Positions 5,977 through 13,006 of a DNA stretch of 14,113 nt are shown piece after piece. This DNA is from UBA4582 sp047630175. GTDB lineage: Bacteria > Pseudomonadota > Gammaproteobacteria > Pseudomonadales > Azotimanducaceae. The stretch covers positions 1-14,113 of the forward strand of contig JBLHVI010000085.1 of assembly GCA_047630175.1 (NCBI GenBank), given 5' to 3'. Position 1 is the first letter of the stretch, and each line of letters starts with the position of its first letter. Below the pieces are notes generated by a model. That model was given only the letters and a program-made list of their open reading frames with translations, was not told the DNA's origin and did not search any database. Made by a program: the position numbers and the translations under genes.

Positions 5977-8188
5977 TGTAAGGCTCCGCGATTGTGACCG
6001 AGGAACGACTTGATCCCAAGCCAGAAAGGTTCGGTGTCTGCATAAAATGTGATTGGGCACAAAAATCATGCGTGTCGGTGGCCCTGAGATACTCGCCATC
6101 AGGCTGTAAATACCATGATTGACGGCGGTCGTTGATATTGGCGCGCATGATTTGATCAAGGATCTGGGCCCTAATCGTAGGGTCCTGCATGGGCACCATC
6201 ACTTCGACCCGCTCGTCAAGGTTGCGCTCCATCCAGTCCGCCGATGCGAGATAGATAGCCGCTGTCTCGCTCGCCATTTCGCTGCCGTTGGCGAAGCAGT
6301 AAATGCGTGAATGCTCAAGGAACCGGCCGACAATGCTCTTGACCTTTATGTTGCTCGATAAACCCGCCACACCTGGAAGGAGACTGCAATGGCGACGAAT
6401 AATGAGTTCGATCTTTACGCCCGCCTCGGAGGCTTCATAAAGTCGGTCAATCAATTCGGGGTCGGTAAGTGAGTTCACCTTGGCCCAGATAGCGGCTGGC
6501 TTGCCAGCGCGGGCGTGAGTTATCTCAGTGTTGATGTGAGTGTAAATAGATTGGCGTAACTGCTTCGGAGCGGCAGAAATTGTTTCTGGCGCGACGAAAT
6601 GCTCACTCGTAATGTAGTTTAGTACCTGGTTAGCGTCTGTGCCGAGCGCCATATTGCGGGTGAAGAATGACAGGTCGGTGTAAGTGCGGGCATTGCCAGG
6701 ATGGTAGTTGCCCGTTCCAAAGTGTGAGTAAATAGCGATCTCGTCGTCTTCCTTACGAGTAACGATAGTTAGTTTGCAATGTATCTTTAAGCCAATAATC
6801 CCGTAGACAATTTGTACGCCTGCAGCTTCAAGTCGTTTCGCCAGCGCCACATTAGCTTGTTCGTTGTCACGTGCTTCTAGTTCAATTACCGCTGTCACCG
6901 TCTTGCCGCGAGAGGCGGCATCTACCATCGCATTGACGATGGGGGAGTTGTCACTAGTGCGGTATAAGGTTTGTTTGATTGATAAAACGTTTGCGTCAGT
7001 GGCGGCCTGCTCTATAAAGCGAACAACGACATCGAAAGACTCGTAGGGCCAGTGCACCAGAATGTCCTTGTAACTGATCGCCGCAAAACAATCGTTACCA
7101 AAGTCTAATAGCCTTTGTGGGTAGCGCGGCTTAAATGATCCGAATACTAGGTCTGGGTAGCCTGTGGCATCAACTAATTGTGAGACCTGTGACAGTCCAG
7201 GCAGAGCAGTGACGACGAATGCTTGGTCCAGCGCGCGCTGTGAGGTTTCGTCAAACTCTGCAATTGCGTCGGCTGATAGCAAGCCGAGATGGAAGGCGAT
7301 AAATCGCACATTCGCTTCGCTAAGGTTCTCGATCTTTAGTCGGATAACGTTGGCTTTATTACGTAACCGCAGTCCTGACTCAACCATTGAGCGTAGGTCT
7401 TCGCTACGCTGTTGCTTGGCAAGATCGTTGTCTCGGAGTATCTGAAAGCTGCCGCCGCTAATGAGGGTATGACCTGAAAACATCAGATTGCCAAATGCCA
7501 GCAATACTTCATCGAGCGTTATGAAGCGGGTATGGTGTCCTGGTAAAGCTATGAACCGCGATAGATTCTCTGGTAGTGGGATGAGAATATGATGATTTTC
7601 AAACTCCAACACGACACAGATTCCCCCGCTACTGATAAACGGGAAGGGGTGTTCCTCATCGAGTGTGAACGGTGTCACCACCGGTAATATATAGCGCTTA
7701 AAGTGATTGCGTAGCCAGTCTTTATCCGATGTGGTCAAGTCTCTGACTTTTAATAGTTGTATGCCAATATCGCGAAATTCACCTTTATGGTTTAGCCAGG
7801 TGCGCTGTTGCTGTGCGACCAGGCCATCAGCCCGAGTGTTGATGGCGCTGAGCTCTTCTGATGCGGTTAAACCATCAGGACTTTGTGACAAGTCATGCTC
7901 GGCCGTCATGCGATGCAATCGTGCCACACGGACTGTGTAGAACTGGTCGAGTACCGCTGCAGAAATAGCCAAGAACCTAAGGCGCTCAAAAAAGGGGTGG
8001 CGGGGGTTGTTTGCCTCCTCAAGCACGCGTTCAATAAACTGGAGGTCGGATATTTCTCTATTAAGGTAGCGTTGTTGAGGGACTTTCACAGCGAGAGGCT
8101 TGACGGCCTCTGGCGCACGAAGCGTAGCACACCTTGTTGGTGCTTTGTCTTTTAGACGACGCCAGAGCTTGTGAATGACCTCAGACAT
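5966..8188 (-). CDS. ppk1: Polyphosphate kinase 1
   Basis: Reversible transfer of the ATP gamma-phosphate onto inorganic polyphosphate. The 740 residues cover all four PPK1 domains, with about 35 extra residues before the RYLNREISDLQF motif that opens the N-domain. The catalytic phosphohistidine motif is GLKIHCKL with His470, and the second essential His is in RFLEHSRIYCFANG (His626). Their spacing matches His435 and His592 of the E. coli enzyme. Nearby are VLSIKQTLYR, HFGTGNYHPGNAR and YLASADWMERNLDERVE, all conserved. The C-terminus carries a typical AQSHFM segment and an unusual Ser-rich tail. The start is ATG 8188, three bases after the stop of the phosphatase gene, with no strong Shine-Dalgarno, so translation is probably coupled. 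It ends with TGA inside the start of the next gene. No exopolyphosphatase (ppx) gene is present beside it. Confidence 0.97.
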   Translation of the reverse strand: MSEVIHKLWRRLKDKAPTRCATLRAPEAVKPLAVKVPQQRYLNREISDLQFIERVLEEANNPRHPFFERLRFLAISAAVLDQFYTVRVARLHRMTAEHDLSQSPDGLTASEELSAINTRADGLVAQQQRTWLNHKGEFRDIGIQLLKVRDLTTSDKDWLRNHFKRYILPVVTPFTLDEEHPFPFISSGGICVVLEFENHHILIPLPENLSRFIALPGHHTRFITLDEVLLAFGNLMFSGHTLISGGSFQILRDNDLAKQQRSEDLRSMVESGLRLRNKANVIRLKIENLSEANVRFIAFHLGLLSADAIAEFDETSQRALDQAFVVTALPGLSQVSQLVDATGYPDLVFGSFKPRYPQRLLDFGNDCFAAISYKDILVHWPYESFDVVVRFIEQAATDANVLSIKQTLYRTSDNSPIVNAMVDAASRGKTVTAVIELEARDNEQANVALAKRLEAAGVQIVYGIIGLKIHCKLTIVTRKEDDEIAIYSHFGTGNYHPGNARTYTDLSFFTRNMALGTDANQVLNYITSEHFVAPETISAAPKQLRQSIYTHINTEITHARAGKPAAIWAKVNSLTDPELIDRLYEASEAGVKIELIIRRHCSLLPGVAGLSSNIKVKSIVGRFLEHSRIYCFANGSEMASETAAIYLASADWMERNLDERVEVMVPMQDPTIRAQILDQIMRANINDRRQSWYLQPDGEYLRATDTHDFCAQSHFMQTPNLSGLGSSRSSVTIAEPYNAS

Positions 8189-8191
8189 ATA

Positions 8192-9313
8192 TTAAGGCAA
8201 CGCCGGTTTGTCGATGATCGTTTTGCGGGTAACCGCCTCGGCGTCTAGCGCGCGCACTTGCGCCATATAGGCGGGCAGTTCAGCATCTGTGCGCGGTAAC
8301 AACAATTGCCGCCCTTGATGTATTGCGTAGTATTGTCCCAATTCAATTAGCAAACTTGCCCGATGGCTACCATATGCCTGACCCAGACCAACATCGACCT
8401 GAATTACCTGACCATTCTTACCGGGCATAACGATGCCTTTGGTGGGCGTATGCGCGATCACTATGGTGTCGGCTTCATAGAAATCTAGCATTGCCTTCAC
8501 GGCTTGCTCGTCAGCCGCCTGATTTGTGAGCCCTCGGTACCACAGTGGACCGTCATCGCCGAGAATATAGCCTGGTGTGTTTCCATCTAAGGGTTCTTCG
8601 AGCAGCGCTTTGCGCACCTGTTGGTTGAGTTTGCGGATACTTATCAACGGCCGATCAACAGCAATGCCACCGTGTACGAACAAAGTGCGGTTTAGTTTGA
8701 TGATCGCGTTATGGGATTTGACCCATTCATAGGCTTCACCTCGTTTCGCCCAAAGGTAACGATGTTCAACATAGCCTAGCGGATATAGTCTTTCGAGCTC
8801 TGTGCGTCGTGCGTCAAACAACGCCATATCGCCGGCAAGCGCTGACTGTGGTTGCCGTAGCTCGTCAGCAAGGACCCTATCAAGGTATTCAGACTGTTTG
8901 GCTGCTGACTTGTCAGTCACCAGGATCTGGTACTCGCCAGGGTGCACAAAGCGTAGGTCGCCCTGTATATTCATGGCTTCATGGTTGCCTAATAAAGCAT
9001 GCACGTAACCGCGCTGGCGCTTAGCCTGCTTTGCTAGTTGGCGCAGATGGCGCATTATTTTTAGCGAGTCGGGACCGCGATCAGGCACGTCGCCGACCTG
9101 CACAAGGTGAGTCTTACCGCCGATCCAATCAAGGTCAGCATCAATGAGATTGTTATCCCTGAGAATCTGCAGATATTGTTCATAGTCGCCGTGCACATCA
9201 CCTATAGCGACAATGCGTTCAATGTTGTCCCAATGGTCACGTGCCTGTGCGGCAGATGACCAGAGACAGCAGATCAGCAATAATCGGCAGGCATTAGCAA
9301 AAAATGTATTCAT
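8192..9313 (-). CDS. Periplasmic Shewanella-like PPP-family metallophosphatase
   Basis: A 373-residue calcineurin-like phosphoesterase with the full two-metal set: GDVHG (38-42), GDVPDRG (74-80), GNHE (109-112), a single-His strand LFVHGG (His214) and AHTPT (His288). The sequence after GNHE (AMNIQGDLRFV) and the overall order match Shewanella-like protein phosphatases, a PPP-family branch found in bacteria and plants. An N-terminal signal peptide (RLLLICCLWSSAAQA, probable cut before Arg25) places it in the periplasm. Substrate is unknown: a phosphoprotein or a phosphate ester is possible. It is the first gene of a tight set with ppk1 (3-bp gap) and the CotH-like gene. No clear Shine-Dalgarno precedes ATG 9313. 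A TATAAC at 9318-9323 (-) lies too near the start to be its -10 unless the message is leaderless. Confidence 0.9.
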   Translation of the reverse strand: MNTFFANACRLLLICCLWSSAAQARDHWDNIERIVAIGDVHGDYEQYLQILRDNNLIDADLDWIGGKTHLVQVGDVPDRGPDSLKIMRHLRQLAKQAKRQRGYVHALLGNHEAMNIQGDLRFVHPGEYQILVTDKSAAKQSEYLDRVLADELRQPQSALAGDMALFDARRTELERLYPLGYVEHRYLWAKRGEAYEWVKSHNAIIKLNRTLFVHGGIAVDRPLISIRKLNQQVRKALLEEPLDGNTPGYILGDDGPLWYRGLTNQAADEQAVKAMLDFYEADTIVIAHTPTKGIVMPGKNGQVIQVDVGLGQAYGSHRASLLIELGQYYAIHQGRQLLLPRTDAELPAYMAQVRALDAEAVTRKTIIDKPALP

Positions 9314-9319
9314 AGTAGT

Positions 9320-9325
9320 TATAAT
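9320..9325 (+). promoter_or_regulatory. Possible -10 element for the amidinohydrolase gene
   Basis: A perfect TATAAT lies in the 125-bp region between two divergent genes and would start a transcript with a leader of about 105 nt. There is no good -35 hexamer upstream, so confidence is low. Confidence 0.25.
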
Positions 9326-9438
9326 CGCACATCATTACGGCGCTTCCTACTCGATTATCGCGAGCCGGAGGGTCGTTAGCTAATGGCCGCTGCTGAGGCG
9401 CCAATTGACACTTTTTTGGTTACAGGAGCCCGACGGCC

Positions 9439-10329
9439 GTGTATTTGAATGAATATGACAGACTAAGATGGGTAGCATTGCGTGATCCCGAAGCCGCCTA
9501 CAAAGACGACCTGCGGATAGACAGCCAATGGCAATCGTTGCGTTTCCATCAGCGGCCTGATTTCAGCGCTGCGCGCGCCGAGCATGCCGCTTTCAGGCAG
9601 ATCTTGATTGATCAGGGCGTTCGCGTGGTTATGCTGGCCGATGGCGAGGACCTGACACTCGATAGCATTTATACGCGCGATGCCCTACTGGTCTCTACCC
9701 GTGGCCTGATTTTGTGTGCCATGGGCCGGCCTAGCAGAAGGCAGGAGCCAGCGCTGAACAGCAAGCAAATGCAAGCTCTGGACACGACAGCGTTTTCCAT
9801 CGCCGGGGAGATAATGAGTCCGGGAACCATAGAGGGCGGAGATCTTATCTGGATCGATGAACATCGTTTGGCCGTGGGCTTGGGCCCAAGAACCAATCAG
9901 GCGGGTATTAATCAGTTACAGCATATCGTTGGAGCAAGTGTTGAGGTGCACGTGGTGCCATTGCCCTCGCCTGATCATCCAGAAGACGTGTTTCATTTGA
10001 TGAGTATGATTTCGCCACTGGATAGCGATCTCGCGTTGATCTATCGACCACTGATGCCCGCGACTTTTTTAGCCTGGCTAGGTGATCTAGGTATCCAGTA
10101 TGTTGACGTGCCAGAGGAAGAATTTCTTGCGATGGGGTGTAATGTTCTTGCTATGGCGCCCCGTCAGGTTTTGATGCTTGACCGGCTACCCATGACACGT
10201 GCGCGCCTTGAAGCTGCCGGTTGCCATGTGACGGTGTATCAAGGTGATCACATCAGTCGCATGGGTGAGGGTGGGCCTACTTGTCTGACCCGGCCACTGG
10301 TCCGCGGCGGTGATCTTGCGCGTTTATGA
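9439..10329 (+). CDS. Dimethylarginine dimethylaminohydrolase-like amidinohydrolase
   Basis: A 296-residue member of the guanidine-modifying (amidinotransferase/DDAH) superfamily. Motifs in order: TLDSIYTRDALL (substrate-side Asp81), MGRPSRRQEP, GTIEGGD (132-135), DVFHLMSMI with catalytic His186, and GGPTCLTRPLVRGGD with catalytic Cys282. The Cys-His pair and EGGD indicate hydrolysis of a guanidino compound such as a methylated arginine to citrulline plus amine; the exact substrate cannot be read. No signal peptide, so cytoplasmic. The start is GTG at 9439, with AGGAG ten bases upstream; no in-frame ATG precedes the first conserved block. It is divergent from the phosphatase gene. Its last 53 bp, coding for the catalytic-Cys motif, overlap the 3' end of nrtS on the other strand. 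Confidence 0.9.
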   Translation: MYLNEYDRLRWVALRDPEAAYKDDLRIDSQWQSLRFHQRPDFSAARAEHAAFRQILIDQGVRVVMLADGEDLTLDSIYTRDALLVSTRGLILCAMGRPSRRQEPALNSKQMQALDTTAFSIAGEIMSPGTIEGGDLIWIDEHRLAVGLGPRTNQAGINQLQHIVGASVEVHVVPLPSPDHPEDVFHLMSMISPLDSDLALIYRPLMPATFLAWLGDLGIQYVDVPEEEFLAMGCNVLAMAPRQVLMLDRLPMTRARLEAAGCHVTVYQGDHISRMGEGGPTCLTRPLVRGGDLARL

Positions 10330-10534
10330 TGGCTTTTACTGAGGAGTAGGTCGAGACGCCATAAGGCACCAAGTAAGTGAGAACAATTTGAATAATGTTT
10401 TGCGGTGACAGCGTGAGGCTGAAAATAGCCGGGCTATGGTTGATAAGCGCAAGCACGGTGCCAACCACCAGCGATATTTTTAGGGCCGTGTTTACCACGC
10501 TCGGCTGTAAAGCGGTCTTGATAAAATCAGACAT
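10277..10534 (-). CDS. nrtS: NrtS-type nitrate/nitrite transporter
   Basis: A small 85-residue membrane protein with two hydrophobic helices (about 15-31 and 46-63). LKISLVVGTVLALINH and IVLTYLVPYGVSTYSSV match the NrtS family, described as a small nitrate/nitrite transporter in cyanobacteria and found in many proteobacteria. The start at ATG 10534 is well supported by AGGAG (10541-10545 on the + coordinates) six bases upstream. That site overlaps the stop codon of the histidine kinase gene, and only nine bases separate the two genes, so they form an operon. The last 17 residues are coded antisense to the catalytic-Cys end of the amidinohydrolase gene, and form a polar tail (NAQDHRRGPVAGSDK). 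Confidence 0.8.
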   Translation of the reverse strand: MSDFIKTALQPSVVNTALKISLVVGTVLALINHSPAIFSLTLSPQNIIQIVLTYLVPYGVSTYSSVKAIINAQDHRRGPVAGSDK

Positions 10535-10543
10535 ATGCTGCTC

Positions 10544-11881
10544 CTATACTTGAGGAATCCGCATCAAGACCTCGAGACCCGTTTGCGCACCATTTCGAAT
10601 TGATAGCTGACCACCGTGAGCTTCAATAATTTCTCTGCACAGCGGTAGACCTAAGCCTGTGCCCTGTTTTTTAGTTGAGTAAAACGGCATTAATGCCTGT
10701 TGCAGTACCTGCGCCGACATACCGGGCCCGTCATCAGCAACGACCAGGTTGATACGATCAGTGTGCCGATTCACATGTATCTTTACGGTGCCGCTTGCAC
10801 CACAGGCCTCGCCCGCATTCTTGATTAAATTGATAAAGACCTGTTCGAACTGAACCTGGTCCAGCTGTACGTCGAACACCAAAGCTTCACAGACGATATA
10901 ACAGGTATGCTGGGCTTGAATATGCGTCAGTGTTTTGAGCAGATCAAAATGTGTGATGCGTGGCTTCGGCAACCTTGCAAATGTCGCGTAGCCTTCGATA
11001 AACTCCTTCAGGTGCGTCGCGCGCTCACCGATAGATTGAAGAATGAGCACAAGTTTTTCTTGGTCCTGTTGATTGTTTGCTGGCGCTGCGGCTATCTTGT
11101 TCATGACGATTTTGCCAGAGTGCGTTAAAGATGAGATCGGTGCCAACGAGTTATTCAGTTCATGGGAAATCACTCGAATGACACGCTTCCATGCGACCAC
11201 TTCTTGACGGCTGATTTCCCGAGTCATTCGCCTAACGAGGTGCAAACGATGGGTGCGCCCGTTGAGTGTGAAAAAACGAAAAGAGGTGTAAAATGTCTCG
11301 GTTTCACCTTCGATCTCTATTGATACTAGGCCTTCTTGCCTTGCTTTGATGGCTTTCGCAAGTTCTTGAGCCAGAGCGCCGAGCAACGTATCGAGAGCCA
11401 TTCCCATTACGCGTTTGCCATCAAATAGGAGACCGCGCGCCTCAACATTAGCATACACAATGGTGCCACGGTCATCACACAACCACATAGCAATGGGTGT
11501 GCTTTGTAAGACGGTATCAAGAAGCAGCTCGCGTTGGTAAATGTTGTAACGTTCGTCGCGCAGCAGTTGACCTATTTCATTGTGACGCTCGACCAGTTCA
11601 CCTAACTCATCCTGTCGTGTTGAAGCGATAGTGATGGAAAAATCTTGGTCTTTAATATTGTCTGTAGAGTTTATTAGCGCATTGATGACACTGACCAATG
11701 GTGTTGCAAATACCTCCACCATAAAAAACGAGGTGAGCACAACAAAGCTCAGAGAAATCCCAAGGCCAAGCCAGAATGGTAGGGTTGACGTCAGTGTTGC
11801 TACCAGCAATACAGAGCCCATAGTTAGCGACAGGCTATAAAGTAGCAACTTACCTTGGAGTGAAAATCGCCGTCTCGTCAT
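10544..11881 (-). CDS. PAS-domain membrane sensor histidine kinase
   Basis: A 445-residue sensor kinase. Two closely spaced membrane segments (about 10-32 and 36-58) leave almost no periplasmic sensor. A HAMP-like linker (58-115) follows, then a PAS domain (about 118-215, TPIAMWLCDDRGTIVYANVE). The phosphoacceptor box is RVISHELNNSLAPISSL with His240. The ATPase has N-box NLIKNAGEA (Asn355), G1 DDGPGM (383-388) and F/G2 PFYSTKKQGTGLGLPL. The H-box and short sensor resemble the NtrB/NtrY-like group. No response regulator gene is in the window: downstream is nrtS, and upstream are gene remnants. Input through PAS or from within the membrane is inferred; nitrate or nitrite is an attractive but unproven signal. 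Start ATG 11881 lacks a strong Shine-Dalgarno. Confidence 0.93.
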   Translation of the reverse strand: MTRRRFSLQGKLLLYSLSLTMGSVLLVATLTSTLPFWLGLGISLSFVVLTSFFMVEVFATPLVSVINALINSTDNIKDQDFSITIASTRQDELGELVERHNEIGQLLRDERYNIYQRELLLDTVLQSTPIAMWLCDDRGTIVYANVEARGLLFDGKRVMGMALDTLLGALAQELAKAIKARQEGLVSIEIEGETETFYTSFRFFTLNGRTHRLHLVRRMTREISRQEVVAWKRVIRVISHELNNSLAPISSLTHSGKIVMNKIAAAPANNQQDQEKLVLILQSIGERATHLKEFIEGYATFARLPKPRITHFDLLKTLTHIQAQHTCYIVCEALVFDVQLDQVQFEQVFINLIKNAGEACGASGTVKIHVNRHTDRINLVVADDGPGMSAQVLQQALMPFYSTKKQGTGLGLPLCREIIEAHGGQLSIRNGAQTGLEVLMRIPQV

Positions 11882-12076
11882 AACTAATAAAACGCCTGTT
11901 CAAAGTCCTGATAGAGCCTTTAGTCACTCGGATATTTCAATCTTCGAGCAATCAATGATCAAACCCGCGAACAACCCAGCAGGTCAATCTTTCACTCGGT
12001 ACTTCCGCATTTGGATTGTTTTTTGTTGCCAGTTTTTCGAGTGCTCTGGCCATGCTTGAGTCGTCGTCTGCCGGCC

Positions 12077-12352
12077 CTACAAATTCGGGAAAAATTTCTG
12101 AACGATAGACTCTACGTCTGCCTGTAGTGCCGCAGAACGTGGTTCGCCTGTCACAAAGGATGTTTCTCCAAATACGCTCCCTGAGCGCAGTCACGCAACT
12201 TCATCGTCAACGCCGTCTGCGCTAGGGCGGCTAACGTTGACGCGTTCTGCGTTAAAGATAAAACAGTTTCTGCAGGCATGGCGATGTCTTACTAGAGTTT
12301 CCCCTGCTTTGACGACAGCAAGACGCCCATATCATTCTAACGTCTGGCGTTC
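12077..12352 (-). pseudogene. Remnant of a cyclic-nucleotide-binding (Crp-like) domain
   Basis: Read on the - strand from 12352 in the same frame as the CBS-like remnant above it, the codons give ERQTLE, stop, YGRLAVVKAGETLVRHR, then CFIFNAERVNVSR and DGVDDEVA. After a further stop come LRSGSVFGETSFVTGEPRSA and ALQADVESIVQKF, ending at TAG 12079-12077. This is the order of a cNMP-binding domain: the AGE-x-LV turn, LFI-x-x-x-GRV strand, phosphate-binding FGE-x-S/A segment and TGEPRSA. The internal stops are TGA at 12334-12332 and TGA at 12193-12191; the second replaces what is usually Arg (CGA to TGA). Such domains sit at the C-terminus of channels and transporters or in Crp/Fnr regulators; which parent this had is not clear. 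A different frame stays open to 11952, but I do not recognise its product. Confidence 0.7.
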
Positions 12353-12946
12353 TCATGTGTTGAGTTCTCCAGCCAGATTGCGCTCATAAAGTGACACAGA
12401 GTCCCTAGATTGCAGTGCGCATAATACGTGCGCTTCCGAGTCGGTCTGAGTGAGTTCCCATGCCAATTCGTTTAAGCATTGACAATGCGAATACCGCCGG
12501 TCGTTTTGTATCCCCATGGCGGTTAGATCTATTTCAGCAAAATGAACGCCCGCTCTGTCCATAGCGTCAAGCGAAGTAGTCTCCTGCGGCAGCATTAAGG
12601 CACTTGTTCGATTCTGCAGTATTGCTAATGATTCTGATTGCCGAGTATCTTGCCGCACAATGTCCTCGAGAGAGCTCGCCAGCTGACGAACCGGTGTTAT
12701 GTTTAGACGGCGAACGGGCGTCGACGCCTCACAGCTCATGCCCCGCTTTTGCGGCTTACGATCGGAAAATGAACGTCGCCTAAAACCAGAATACAGATAG
12801 CAGGTTACGGCGCAGGTTGAGAAACCGAGAGAAGCGACTTGATAATTTTGTGTCATTTCCAAAATAATGATGGGTGCAGCAAAAAGAGCGCCCACTAAAG
12901 CACTTGCGACAGCAAAGGCTGAGATAACTGGAAAGACATCGATAGA
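12353..12946 (-). pseudogene. Remnant of ClC chloride channel C-terminus with CBS-like region
   Basis: The open frame begins after an in-frame TGA (12949-12947) and reads SAFAVASALVGALFAAP, then IIILEMTQNYQVA and a further hydrophobic stretch. This matches the last membrane helices of ClC-type chloride channels/exchangers (the A-P-x-T/I-x-I-x-x-x-E-M/L-T-x-x-Y-x pattern). It is followed by SFSDRKPQKRG and ITPVRQL, the usual bridge into CBS domains, and by about 110 residues that look like a worn CBS pair (SALMLPQE, SRDSVSLYERNL). The frame ends at TGA 12355-12353. More than 350 residues of the channel, including the selectivity motifs, are missing on the upstream side, where a redoxin gene now ends only 60 bp away. 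It cannot encode a working channel. The next remnant continues in the same frame. Confidence 0.7.
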
Positions 12947-13006
12947 TCAATCGGTCCTGTTGTGCCATGAAACACACCGCGTGAAACGGAGCACCAAGAA
13001 GATCTG

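Noticed and set aside
9318..9323. TATAAC on the - strand as the promoter of the phosphatase gene
   Set aside because: It lies five bases before the start codon, too close for a normal leader, and has no matching -35 hexamer.
11952..12194. 80-codon open frame on the - strand
   Set aside because: It runs out of frame with the cNMP-domain homology over most of its length and I recognise nothing in its product; treated as part of the decayed stretch.
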